Source of the DNA: Afifella marina DSM 2698
GTDB lineage: Bacteria; Pseudomonadota; Alphaproteobacteria; Rhizobiales; Afifellaceae
Length of the DNA stretch: 64,000 nucleotides
Direction: 5' to 3'
Assembly: GCF_900102695.1 (NCBI RefSeq)
Contig: NZ_FMVW01000006.1
Location: 1-64,000 of the forward strand
The notes below the pieces were generated by a model that saw only the letters and a list, made by a program, of their open reading frames with translations, was not told the DNA's origin and made no database searches. Every line of letters begins with the position of its first letter. Position 1 is the stretch's first letter. Below, piece after piece: positions 45,546 through 53,925 of this stretch. Made by a program: the position numbers and the translations under genes.

Positions 45546-46309
45546 ACCTGAGCGGGATAGCCGGGCGGACCGCCATTGTCACCGGTGCTGCTGGAGGGAT
45601 TGGCCTTGCGGTCACCCGTCTTCTGATTGCGAGCGGCGCACATGTCATCGCCACCGATATAGACATCGCCCCACTTGTTGGAAACGCGCCCGAAGGCCTT
45701 TGTGCGCGGCAGCTCGATGTCACGCGGAGCGATGCCGTCGACGCTCTGGTGAACGAGGTCGCCGAGACCCATGACGGGATCGATTTCGGCGTGAGCGTTG
45801 CGGGTGTTCTGGGCTTCGCGCCGGTCGCCGAAACGAATGACCAGGAATGGGCGCGCATCTTTGCTGTCAACACGTCCGGCGTCTTCCACCTCGGCCGCGC
45901 ACTCGCACGGATCATGAAACCGCAAAGGTCTGGCACGATCGTGACCGTAAGCTCCAACGCCGCTGGCATACCACGCCAGAACATGGCGGCGTATGCCGCA
46001 TCGAAAGCAGCGGCGACCATGTTCACGCGGTGCCTCGGGCTGGAACTCGCTCCCTTCGGCATCCGCTGCAACGTCATCGCACCGGGCTCTACGCGAACCC
46101 CCATGCAAACAAGCCTTTGGGTCGGAGGCAACAGCGAGGAGAAAGTCATCGCCGGCGCACTCGATACCTATCGGACAGGCATCCCTTTGCAGAAGCTTGC
46201 AACGCCTGAGGACATCGCCCACGCTGTCCTGTTCCTTCTTTCCGAAGAGGCAGGTCATATCGCGCTTGCCAATCTCTATGTCGACGGCGGCGCGACGCTG
46301 ACGTCATGA
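45542..46309 (+). CDS. entA: 2,3-dihydro-2,3-dihydroxybenzoate dehydrogenase
   Basis: 255 residues of the short-chain dehydrogenase family: TGAAGGIGLAV (NAD loop), VSSNAAGIPR and YAASKAA (catalytic Tyr and Lys), then APGSTRTPMQ. It oxidises the EntB product to 2,3-dihydroxybenzoate. MQTSLW and LYVDGGATLTS are as in EntA. It overlaps the NRPS and the esterase genes by ATGA on both sides. The start at 45542 is fixed by the overlap. Confidence 0.95.
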   Translation: MNLSGIAGRTAIVTGAAGGIGLAVTRLLIASGAHVIATDIDIAPLVGNAPEGLCARQLDVTRSDAVDALVNEVAETHDGIDFGVSVAGVLGFAPVAETNDQEWARIFAVNTSGVFHLGRALARIMKPQRSGTIVTVSSNAAGIPRQNMAAYAASKAAATMFTRCLGLELAPFGIRCNVIAPGSTRTPMQTSLWVGGNSEEKVIAGALDTYRTGIPLQKLATPEDIAHAVLFLLSEEAGHIALANLYVDGGATLTS

Positions 46310-47178
46310 AACGAGAACAACACGCCTGGGATCCGCCGCAGGTTTCCGCCACCCCGGTTCGGGCAGACGGTTGCAGCCGTTGCCGCCTCGTCTCCAACGA
46401 AGGCCAAGCCTACAATATCTTCCTCTATCGCCCGGACGCGCCATCACCCGTGACGGGCTATCCGACCCTCTTTCTCCTTGATGCCGATACAGATTTCTTG
46501 CTCGTTGCAGAGACGATTCGGCGACTTTCGCGCAGGCCCGCAGCCACTGGCGTTCCTCCTCTTGTCGTGGCTGGGATCGGCTTTCCCGAGCAGGAGCGTG
46601 ATCTCTACCGCTACTTCGATCTCACCGAAGGCCCTCCAGCCCATGATCCGTTCCTACGTCCGCACGAAGCGAGATTTGGTGGGGCGTCTGTCTTTGCACA
46701 ATTTCTTCAAACGACCGTCGCGTCCTATGTCGCCAGCGTCGTTCCGATCGATCCGGTGAAATCGGTGCTTTTCGGGCATTCTCTTGCCGGCTTCTTCGTG
46801 CTCGACAGATTGACCCACGAACCCAGGCGCTATTTCGGCTCCATCGCCATCAGCCCATCGATCTGGTGGAACCGCGCACATCTGATGGCGGCACTTCCCG
46901 CGATCGGGGCGGCCGGCTCCCTTTACGCCGCGATTGGAGAATGGGAAGAGGAACTCGCCCCGTGGCAGCGCACTGCTCTCGCATCGCCGCGTTATACCTC
47001 GATCCGTCACGAGCGCCGCATGGTGAGCAATTTTCGCGAACTCGGCGATCGCCTAACGAACTCGGCCGCGATCTTTCCAGCCCTCTTCGAGACTTATCCC
47101 GACGAGGACCATGCAAGCGTCCTGGCAGCGAGCCTCGCCCGTGCGCTGCGTTTCATTTTCACAAAGCAAAGAGACTGA
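46306..47178 (+). CDS. Siderophore esterase of the IroE/Fes alpha-beta hydrolase group
   Basis: 290 residues, alpha/beta hydrolase with LFLLDADTDFL near the start, VVAGIGFP, the nucleophile motif FGHSLAGFF, and SIAISPSIWWN; a late HASV may hold the catalytic His (DEDHASVLA). Family members (IroE, Fes, BesA) cleave the trilactone backbone of enterobactin-type siderophores. No signal peptide is obvious, which favours a cytoplasmic Fes-like role in iron release. Last gene of the operon. Confidence 0.88.
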   Translation: MKREQHAWDPPQVSATPVRADGCSRCRLVSNEGQAYNIFLYRPDAPSPVTGYPTLFLLDADTDFLLVAETIRRLSRRPAATGVPPLVVAGIGFPEQERDLYRYFDLTEGPPAHDPFLRPHEARFGGASVFAQFLQTTVASYVASVVPIDPVKSVLFGHSLAGFFVLDRLTHEPRRYFGSIAISPSIWWNRAHLMAALPAIGAAGSLYAAIGEWEEELAPWQRTALASPRYTSIRHERRMVSNFRELGDRLTNSAAIFPALFETYPDEDHASVLAASLARALRFIFTKQRD

Positions 47179-47431
47179 CCAACCTTAAAAGCACGATGAG
47201 GGGCTGCACAGAAACAGCTCAAGCCCCGGCGATTGCGGCCCGGGACGAGCTCCCGCAGTGCTCAGATCCGGTGGATATGCGGCTGAGCGTAGACGGGGAC
47301 GTGGCTGTGGATTTCGCCGTCTGCCAGACGTCCGTCGCTTAGAGCGTTTCAGCGTTTGAAGGAATCTTGAGGGATTCCCGTTCGGGGCAGTTTATGATTC
47401 AAGATGCAGGTCAGGCGGAGGCCAGCATCGC

Positions 47432-48423
47432 ATGACCTGACCTTTTTCCAAGGATCTTAGTGAACGTGTCGTGGGCGCTGTTTTGGCTGGCCAGACGTGT
47501 CGCTCGGTTGCTGAGCGCTTTGGTGTCTCCGTCTCATGGTCGTGAAGTGGTCGCAGCGCTACCAAGCTACGGGCTCTCTGGAGCCCGACGAGCTTGGCGG
47601 GCATCGCAAACGTGTCTTGGAGCCGTATCGGAGCTTCATCGTGGAGCGGCTGGCGGAGAGCCCGCATCTGACGTTGCATGGCCTGAAGAACGAGCTGGCC
47701 GGTCGCGGCGTTCGTGTCTCGCACAATGCGGTGTGGCTGTTCCTGCGGCGCGAGGGGCTGCGCTTCAAAAAAACGCTGCTCGCCGTTGAGCAGGGCCGGG
47801 CCCACGTCGCCCGCCGATGGCGACGATGGCGGGCCGGGCAACATCGTCTCGATCCTGCGCGCCTGGTTTTCATCGACGGTGAGACGGAAAAGTGATCGAT
47901 CCAGTGGATCGATCACCCGGCGAACGGGATCAAGACGAACATGGCACCCCTCTAAGGCTGGGGTCCGAGAGGCCAACGTGTGCGCGGCTTTGCTCCGCAC
48001 GGGCACTGGCGCACGCTGACCTTCATCGGCGCCTTGCGCTGCGACGGGCTCACCGTACCATGCGTCTTCGCCGGGCCGATCAACGGCACCTCGTTCGGTG
48101 CCTATGTCGAGCAGGTGCTCCTTTCCACCCTCCGGCCTGGCGACATCGTCGTCATGGACAATCTGGGCAGCCACAAATCCGTTGCCGTGCGCCAGACGAT
48201 CATCAAAGCCGCTGGCGCCAGTTTGCGCTTCCTGCCGCCCTACTCGCCAGACCTCAATTCGATCGAGCAGGCCTTCGCCAAAATCAAGCATTGGATGCGG
48301 GCAGCCCAGAAGCGTTCAATCGAAGACACATGGCGCCACATCGGTGCCCTCGTGCAATCCATCAAGCCAGAAGAGTGCACCAACTACCTCCAAAACGCCG
48401 GCTACGTTTCCGTCAAAACGTGA
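47432..48423 (+). pseudogene. IS630 transposase, multiply disrupted
   Basis: The HTH part (SERVVGAVLAGQTCRSVAERFGVSVS) is preceded by an in-frame TGA at 47438. A frameshift near 47535 moves to KWSQRYQATGS. The DDE part is then interrupted after FID by an in-frame insert (about 47877-47924) that brings a TGA at 47893, and a TAA follows at 47953 in APL-GWGPRG. After that, 47980-48423 is open, with [11 protein letters not shown] and [12 protein letters not shown]. Four lesions make an active enzyme very unlikely; programmed frameshifting would not explain the stops. Confidence 0.88.
47893..47915. repeat. 23-bp palindrome inserted into the IS630 transposase
   Basis: TGATCGATCCA and TGGATCGATCA flank a single G (47904), a perfect dyad with 11-bp arms. 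It sits in the extra segment that separates two otherwise contiguous transposase parts and keeps the reading frame. It looks like a small palindromic insertion element; I noticed no second copy in the window. Confidence 0.6.
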
Positions 48424-48432
48424 AACGCTCTA

Positions 48433-48927
48433 GGCGACCATCGGCGGCGCGGCTTGGTACGAACGGCGCAGTCTGACACACCTCCCCTTCACCGGCAGGG
48501 CCCGGCGCGTCGACGGTCTTCGTAAGTCTACCAGACATCCCTACTAAGTACTCATGGTTGACACGTACAGACATATCTCATATACAACCGGATACGAGAG
48601 ACGCGTACAAATAAATACTTTGATTCAGCATTGCAAAGTATGTTGACAATACTGAACAAAGTCCCTCCTCCGCTACCAGCCTTTTTCAACGGAAAATCAA
48701 GCGGTTATGCGTCTCTCTTAACGTGGCGACTGGAAACCATCTCCCGGTCACGTCCGCAGAGATCGACCGACGGCGCACACCTCCCGCTTGCTACGCCAAG
48801 GCAGTCGGTCGCCGCATCCAGCGGCTGGATGATCGGATCCGCTTTGTCCCTCGAGTTCATTGTGAAATAGCCCGCGGACGGGCCGCAGCGATGCTTGTCG
48901 GGCCGGCGCATATCCACTACGTCTGAA
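48433..48927. other. AT-rich stretch with strong promoter and dyads, no gene
   Basis: No supported coding region. The part from 48535 to 48720 is AT-rich. It holds a near-consensus promoter (48558-48586) and two overlapping dyads (48615-48641 and 48637-48653). The remaining part up to the TPP riboswitch has no recognisable feature. Confidence 0.5.
48558..48586 (+). promoter_or_regulatory. Near-consensus sigma-70-type promoter
   Basis: TTGACA (48558-48563), 17-base spacer, TATACA (48581-48586). Start expected near 48593, i.e. about 335 bp before the riboswitch. It could drive the thi operon with a long leader, or a small RNA that includes the dyads at 48615-48653. Confidence 0.55.
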
Positions 48928-49018
48928 GATGCTCACACGGGGTGCCCAAAAGGGCTGAGAGGCTTATCCGCCAACCCGCTGAACCTGATCCGGCTCGTAC
49001 CGGCGGAGGGATGGAGAG
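48928..49018 (+). ncRNA. TPP riboswitch (THI box)
   Basis: It contains the conserved blocks GGGGTGCCC, GGGCTGAGA, ACCCGCTGAACCTGATC and the CGTACCGGCGGAGGGA end, the standard thiamine-pyrophosphate aptamer. The ribosome site of thiB (AAGGAGG at 49061-49067) is about 45 bases downstream, so control is probably at translation initiation, with shut-off when TPP is abundant. Confidence 0.95.
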
Positions 49019-49072
49019 CTTTCGTTGCCGCGAATGCGCCCCTTCCCGCTTTCAAACGACAAGGAGGCGCCC

Positions 49073-50101
49073 TTGGGCTCGCTGCAATCCCCTTCCATTT
49101 TCGTAGTCTCGGCCGTCGCCGCGATTGTCTTTGGCGCAGCCGCACCCGCCGCGGCTGAGGAGGATAAGCCCTCGCTGACGGTCTACACCTATGAGAGCTT
49201 CGTAGCCGATTATGGACCGGGGCCGCAGATCAAGGCAGGTTTTGAGAAGATTTGCGGCTGCACGGTGAAATGGGTCGGGTTGGAGGACGGCGTTGCGATC
49301 CTCAACCGTTTGAAGCTCGAAGGTGCTTCGACATCGGCGGATGTGGTGGTCGGGCTCGACACCAACCTGATCGCTGAGGCCAAGGCGACCGGGCTTTTCG
49401 CACCGCATGGCGCCGACACATCTGCGGTCGACGTCCCCGGCGGCTTTTCCGATCCGGTGTTCATACCCTACGATTATGGCTGGTTCGCCGTCGTCTACGA
49501 CAGCCAGGCGATCGGTGCGCCTCCGCAAAGCCTGGAGGAGCTGGTCAGCGGCAATCCGGAAGAGAAGATCGCCATCGAAGATCCTCGCAGCTCGACACCG
49601 GGTCTCGGGCTGCTTCTGTGGATGAAGAAAGTCTATGGCGACAGCGCCGAGGCAAAATGGCGGGAGCTCTCCAAGCGTATCCTGACGGTGACGCCCGGCT
49701 GGAGCGAAGCCTATGGGCTCTTGACGAGCGGCGAGGTCCCAATGGTTCTGAGCTATACCACCTCGCCCGCCTATCATGTGATCGAGGAGGAGAGCGACCG
49801 CTACCGCGCGGCAGCCTTCGATGAGGGTCATTACATCCAGATCGAGGTCGCCGGCCGTATCGCAAGCTCCGATCACCCCGATCTCGCCCGCGACTTCCTC
49901 GCTTATCTGATTTCGCCCGCGGCGCAGGACGTGCTGCCGACCACCAATTGGATGCTGCCGGCCGCAGCGACCGCCTCGCCGCTGCCCGACGCCTTTAAGG
50001 AGCTGGTGACCCCGGACAAGACCCTTTCCTTCGATCCCCAAACCGTGGCCGACAGCCGACGCGCCTGGACGCAGGAATGGCTGCAGGCGCTCGGCCGCTG
50101 A
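49073..50101 (+). CDS. thiB: Thiamine ABC transporter substrate-binding protein
   Basis: 342 residues, signal peptide (cut near APAAAEE), then a periplasmic binding fold with LTVYTYESFVADYGPGPQIK, FEKICGCTVKWV and PYDYGWFAVVYD, landmarks of ThiB. TTG 49073 is chosen because a perfect AAGGAGG lies 5 bases upstream and it gives a normal signal peptide; the upstream ATG at 49034 and TTG at 49025 have no such site. It lies directly behind the TPP riboswitch and is the first gene of thiBPQ. Confidence 0.95.
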   Translation: MGSLQSPSIFVVSAVAAIVFGAAAPAAAEEDKPSLTVYTYESFVADYGPGPQIKAGFEKICGCTVKWVGLEDGVAILNRLKLEGASTSADVVVGLDTNLIAEAKATGLFAPHGADTSAVDVPGGFSDPVFIPYDYGWFAVVYDSQAIGAPPQSLEELVSGNPEEKIAIEDPRSSTPGLGLLLWMKKVYGDSAEAKWRELSKRILTVTPGWSEAYGLLTSGEVPMVLSYTTSPAYHVIEEESDRYRAAAFDEGHYIQIEVAGRIASSDHPDLARDFLAYLISPAAQDVLPTTNWMLPAAATASPLPDAFKELVTPDKTLSFDPQTVADSRRAWTQEWLQALGR

Positions 50102-50118
50102 GGCTCTCAGCGCGCCAA

Positions 50119-51735
50119 ATGACAGGTTCGACCGATCGACGCTGGCGTGTCGCGGCGGGGTTGGCGGCCGTTGCCGCGCTCGCCGTGTTCTTGGGCGGCG
50201 CAGGTTTCGCCTTGCTCGCCCAGGCCGATCGGACGCCGAACCTTTTTGCCTTGGCATCGGACCGCTATTTGCGCGGCGTGGTGCTGTTCACGCTGGAACA
50301 GGCTGCACTTTCCACCCTACTTGCCGTGATCGGCGCCCTGCCGCTTGCAGTCGCCCTGCACAGGGCGCGGTTTCCTGGCCGCGGGCTCGTCTTGCGTCTG
50401 TTTCTGCTGCCGCAAGCCCTGCCGGTTCTGGTCGGCGCCTTGGCAATCATCGCGGTGTGGGGCCGCAACGGCGTCGTCTCGGATCTGGTCGCCACCCTCG
50501 GCTTTGGTCGCCTCAACGTCTATGGGCTGTCCGGAATCCTGATCGCCCACACCTTCTTCAACCTCCCGCTCGCCGCCCGACTGATGGTCGCCGCACTCGA
50601 CGGCGTGCCGGCGGAAAGCTGGAAGCTCGCCGGGCAGCTTTCTCTCACGCCGCTGACCACCTTCCGCCTCCTCGAATGGCCGGCAATCCGCACCGCGCTG
50701 CCCGGCGCCACGAGCCTCATCTTCATGCTCTGCGTCACCAGCTTCACGCTGGTCCTCACGCTCGGCGGTGGACCGGGCGCCACCACCCTGGAAGTCGCGA
50801 TCTATCAGGCGCTGCGCTACGATTTTGATCCGGGTCTCGCGGTTTTCCTGGCACTGATACAGATCGGGCTAACCGCCCTGGCGCTCGCCGTCACGCTGCG
50901 GCTTGGCGAGACAACGCCCGGCGGCTTCACACTCGGGCGGCGGGCGCGGCGCTACGATCCTGCCCAGGGGTTCGTTCGGGTGCTCGATCTTGCGGTTCTG
51001 GCCGTGGGGATCGCCTTCGTCCTCTCTCCGTTCATCGCCACGATCGTTGCCGGCCTGCGCTCCGATCTGGTCGCATTGCTGGCCGATCCAAACGTCCAGC
51101 GGGCCGCGATGACCAGCGGCGTCGTGGCGCTGGCGGCAGCGACACTCGCTCTCTTGCTCGCCACGCCTCTCCTCCTGGCACGACAGGCATTGGCGAGATC
51201 GGCTTCTTCGAGGCGGCACGCAGCCTGGCGCGGGCTCTTCGAGCTGTCGGGCAGCCTCGTGCTCGTGGTGCCGCCGATCGTCATCGGCGCCGGCTGGTTT
51301 CTTCTGCTGAGACGGGTGACCGACGTTTTCGCGGCGGCGCCCTTCGTCGTCATCGCCACCAATGCCGTGATGGCGATGCCGTTCATCGTGCGAATTCTCG
51401 CACCGGCGCTTGCCACCTCGGCCGAGCGACACGATCGCCTTGCCGAGAGCCTCGGCCTCTTCGGGCTGGCGCGGCTGCGCCATGTCGAATGGCCCGCGCT
51501 GAAAGCGCCCCTGGCTCTCTCCTTTGCCTTTGCGCTCGCCCTCTCCCTCGGCGATCTCGGCGCGATGGCGCTTTTTGGCAGTCAGGATTTCGTCACCCTG
51601 CCCTATCTGCTGCTGCAGCGCATGGGCAGCTATCGCACAGCCGACGCAGCCGGACTGGCGCTGCTGCTCGGGGCTTTGTGCCTCGCGCTGATGGCATTCG
51701 CCGAGCGGGGATTTCGCCCGGAGGAAGGCCGATGA
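50119..51735 (+). CDS. thiP: Thiamine ABC transporter permease
   Basis: 538 residues with about 12 TM helices in two homologous halves, each with an EAA-type loop (AESWKLAGQL...EWPAIR and AESLGLFGLARLRHVEWPALK in part) that contacts the ATPase. This double-length single-chain layout is usual for ThiP. ATG 50119 lies 17 bp after thiB; an in-frame start at 50077 would overlap it. It overlaps thiQ by ATGA. Confidence 0.94.
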   Translation: MTGSTDRRWRVAAGLAAVAALAVFLGGAGFALLAQADRTPNLFALASDRYLRGVVLFTLEQAALSTLLAVIGALPLAVALHRARFPGRGLVLRLFLLPQALPVLVGALAIIAVWGRNGVVSDLVATLGFGRLNVYGLSGILIAHTFFNLPLAARLMVAALDGVPAESWKLAGQLSLTPLTTFRLLEWPAIRTALPGATSLIFMLCVTSFTLVLTLGGGPGATTLEVAIYQALRYDFDPGLAVFLALIQIGLTALALAVTLRLGETTPGGFTLGRRARRYDPAQGFVRVLDLAVLAVGIAFVLSPFIATIVAGLRSDLVALLADPNVQRAAMTSGVVALAAATLALLLATPLLLARQALARSASSRRHAAWRGLFELSGSLVLVVPPIVIGAGWFLLLRRVTDVFAAAPFVVIATNAVMAMPFIVRILAPALATSAERHDRLAESLGLFGLARLRHVEWPALKAPLALSFAFALALSLGDLGAMALFGSQDFVTLPYLLLQRMGSYRTADAAGLALLLGALCLALMAFAERGFRPEEGR

Positions 51736-52460
51736 TCGCCAAGCCCGCTCTCGTCTTGGACGGCCTTGAATACACCTATGACAGCGCGCCGATGCGCTTC
51801 GACCTCACCGTGGCGCCTGGCGAATGGCTGGCGATCATCGGCCCGAGCGGTGCCGGCAAATCGACACTTCTCGACATCATCGCCGGTTTTCTGACACCCG
51901 AGCGCGGCCGGGTGACGATCTCCGGCGCCGACATGAGGGGCGTGCCACCCTCGCAACGCCCGCTCAGTTTCGTGTTTCAGGAGAACAATCTCTTTGCCCA
52001 CTTGAGCGCCGTGCAGAATGTGGGGCTCGGGATATCCCCGAGATTGCGGCTGAGCCCGGCCGAGCGGCAGCGCGCGGCAGAGGCGCTGCAGGCTGTCGGC
52101 CTCGTGGGCTTCGAAGACCGAAAGCCGGGGGAGATGTCCGGCGGCGAACGCCAGCGGGTCGCGCTGGCGCGCGCCTTTGTGCGCCAGCGTCCTCTGCTGC
52201 TGCTGGACGAGCCGTTTGCCGCGCTCGGTCCCGCGCTGCGTCGCGACATGCTGGCCTTGTTGCGCGATCTGCGGCGTCAGGCGGGGACGATGACGGTGCT
52301 GATGGTGACACATCATCCGGAGGATGCCCTGGGCTTCGCCGACAAGGTCGCCTTCCTCGACAAGGGGCGTTTCGTCACCGTTGGGCCGACCGAGGAAACC
52401 CTCTCAGCCTCGGGCATCGCCGCCGTGGAGCGCTATCTTGGAACACGCGCCCTCGCGTAA
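51732..52460 (+). CDS. thiQ: Thiamine ABC transporter ATP-binding protein
   Basis: 242 residues: Walker A GPSGAGKST (37-45), Q-loop FVFQENNLFAHL, signature MSGGERQRVALARA, Walker B LLLLDEPFAAL and switch His in VTHHPEDA. The short length and FQENNLF are as in ThiQ. It drives import of thiamine bound by ThiB through ThiP. The start is fixed by the ATGA overlap with thiP; the open frame upstream is a shadow. Confidence 0.95.
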   Translation: MIAKPALVLDGLEYTYDSAPMRFDLTVAPGEWLAIIGPSGAGKSTLLDIIAGFLTPERGRVTISGADMRGVPPSQRPLSFVFQENNLFAHLSAVQNVGLGISPRLRLSPAERQRAAEALQAVGLVGFEDRKPGEMSGGERQRVALARAFVRQRPLLLLDEPFAALGPALRRDMLALLRDLRRQAGTMTVLMVTHHPEDALGFADKVAFLDKGRFVTVGPTEETLSASGIAAVERYLGTRALA

Positions 52461-52810
52461 ACGCGGCATGCTGCTATGCGGCGTCAGGCTAGGCAGAAGC
52501 GTGCCGGGGCCGCAGACGAGACGGGGCAGATCGAAGCGACAAGTCGGCACGTCGTTCTTGGATGGCAGCGAACGCTCCCCATACGCATTTTGCCCTCTCT
52601 TGCGTTTGCGGCCACATTCATCGAATACTCTCGTCTTACAAAATACGATACGCCACAACAATCATAACAGGCGCAGTCAGGCGATTGCCCTAGTCGTATC
52701 TCTAAATACACAAGGAGAACGCAAGAACCTAGAATCGGACGATGTGCCTAAACAAGCCGAATACAAAAACTGGCCCAGGCGCATCGAAACCCCATGGGAG
52801 GAAACTTGGG
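52461..52810. other. Intergenic region upstream of GAF-HTH regulator
   Basis: No gene recognised. The stretch 52590-52740 is AT-richer than its surroundings and may hold the promoter of the regulator. ATG 52742 is in frame with the regulator and would add 23 residues, but has no close ribosome site. I found no clear terminator for thiQ. Confidence 0.4.
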
Positions 52811-53833
52811 ATGTCCGAGACTTGTGCCCACGTCGATGTGGTTCACTCTGCGATCGCGGCCGGGGCTGCCGCGCAATCGCCGATGGTCGCGTCCTGGAGC
52901 CGCTCGGCGCGTCTCTATGGGCTCGACCCGGCCAACAGGCATCCGCCTCATCGGCTGACACCGAGCGAATTCGCCCTGGTGCGCGAGAGGATGGAGCCAT
53001 GGATTCGTGCTGCCGAAGCCAGTCTTGATCAGCTCTTCAGCGCCGTCGGCGCGGCAGGGTGTTGCGTGCTCCTTGCCGACAGCGACGGCGTGCCGGTTGA
53101 GCGTCGTGGCGAGGCCGGCGACGATGCGACCTTCGAGGATTGGGGATTATGGCCGGGTGCGCTGTGGAGCGAGGCAACGGAAGGCACTAACGGCATCGGC
53201 ACCTGCGTCATCGAGCGCCGCCCAGTCACCGTGCACCGCGACCAGCACTTCTTTGCCCGCAACGGAGCGCTCGGCTGCATGGCGGCACCGATCCATGACC
53301 ATAACGGCGAACTCGCCGGTGTTCTCGACGTCTCCTCCTGCCGCACAGATCTCACCGAGACCTTCGCCGGGCTGATTGCGCTCAGCGTGCGCGAAGCGGC
53401 ACGGCGGATCGAAGCGGAAGCCTTCCGCCGCACCTTTGCGCATACGCGGATCCTTGCCGTCTCGGGACTGGAGCACAATCCGGCGGCGCTCGTCGCCGTG
53501 AATGCCGACGACCTCGCCGTTGGTGCATCCTACAGCGCGCGCATGGCATTGGGGATCAAAGGCAATCTCGCCAAGGCGCCGGTGCCGGCTTCCGATCTCC
53601 TGAGCATCCCCGGCTTGGAGAGCTTGGAGGATGCGGAACGTGCTGTTCTTGCCCGCGCTCTTGCCCGCACCGGCGGCAATGTCTCCGCGGCGGCGCGCAT
53701 CCTCGGCATTTCGCGCGCGACCTTCCATCGCAAACTCGGCGCAAAACGGCTGGAGGCGGCGACACAAGATCCCGCGGCTCCCTGTCGCATTCCTGCGACA
53801 GATACAGCCTCTCTCCCGCATGACGGGGGCTGA
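52811..53833 (+). CDS. GAF-domain HTH regulator of the AcoR group lacking the AAA+ domain
   Basis: 340 residues. The N-terminal part ([16 protein letters not shown], then a GAF domain at about 60-220 with [15 protein letters not shown]) is the sensory half of AcoR-type activators. The C-terminus is a Fis-type HTH ([26 protein letters not shown]). The central sigma-54-interacting AAA+ domain of about 230 residues is absent, so it cannot work as a classical sigma-54 activator. ATG 52811 follows GGGAGG by about 10 bases. It lies 92 bp before the aldehyde dehydrogenase gene, which it most likely controls. Confidence 0.88.
   Translation: MSETCAHVDVVHSAIAAGAAAQSPMVASWSRSARLYGLDPANRHPPHRLTPSEFALVRERMEPWIRAAEASLDQLFSAVGAAGCCVLLADSDGVPVERRGEAGDDATFEDWGLWPGALWSEATEGTNGIGTCVIERRPVTVHRDQHFFARNGALGCMAAPIHDHNGELAGVLDVSSCRTDLTETFAGLIALSVREAARRIEAEAFRRTFAHTRILAVSGLEHNPAALVAVNADDLAVGASYSARMALGIKGNLAKAPVPASDLLSIPGLESLEDAERAVLARALARTGGNVSAAARILGISRATFHRKLGAKRLEAATQDPAAPCRIPATDTASLPHDGG
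53782..53801. promoter_or_regulatory. 20-bp dyad, candidate regulator binding site before aldehyde dehydrogenase
   Basis: CTGTCGCA-TTCC-TGCGACAG, a perfect dyad inside the last codons of the regulator gene and about 125 bp upstream of the aldehyde dehydrogenase start. This is the distance and form expected of an upstream site for a Fis-type HTH dimer. A second hairpin-forming dyad (53875-53895) lies in the leader. Confidence 0.5.
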
Positions 53834-53925
53834 CAAGCCTCCAGGCGCCATCGATCCTGCTGTCCAGGGCGCCCGAGAGGAAACGCTTTTCTCTCGCCAA
53901 GAGCGCCCGCTTAGGGAGAACAGCA

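Larger units (their letters stand above)
47342..48430 (+). mobile_element. IS630-family insertion sequence, degenerate copy
   Basis: Perfect 10-bp terminal repeats (GAGCGTTTCA at 47342-47351, TGAAACGCTC at 48421-48430), imperfectly extended inward, and TA on both sides (47340-47341 and 48431-48432), the target duplication of IS630/Tc1-mariner elements. About 1.09 kb, the normal size. It inserted after the siderophore operon. Its transposase gene is broken. Confidence 0.9.

Noticed and set aside
47438-47955. Programmed frameshift producing an active IS630 transposase
   Set aside because: Besides the frame change there are three in-frame stops and an insertion, which frameshifting cannot bypass.
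48631-48870. 79-codon plus-strand frame before the TPP riboswitch
   Set aside because: Overlaps dyads, lacks a ribosome site and shows no domain.
53834-53925. Sigma-54 promoter before the aldehyde dehydrogenase
   Set aside because: No GG-N10-GC type -24/-12 element with acceptable match was found.
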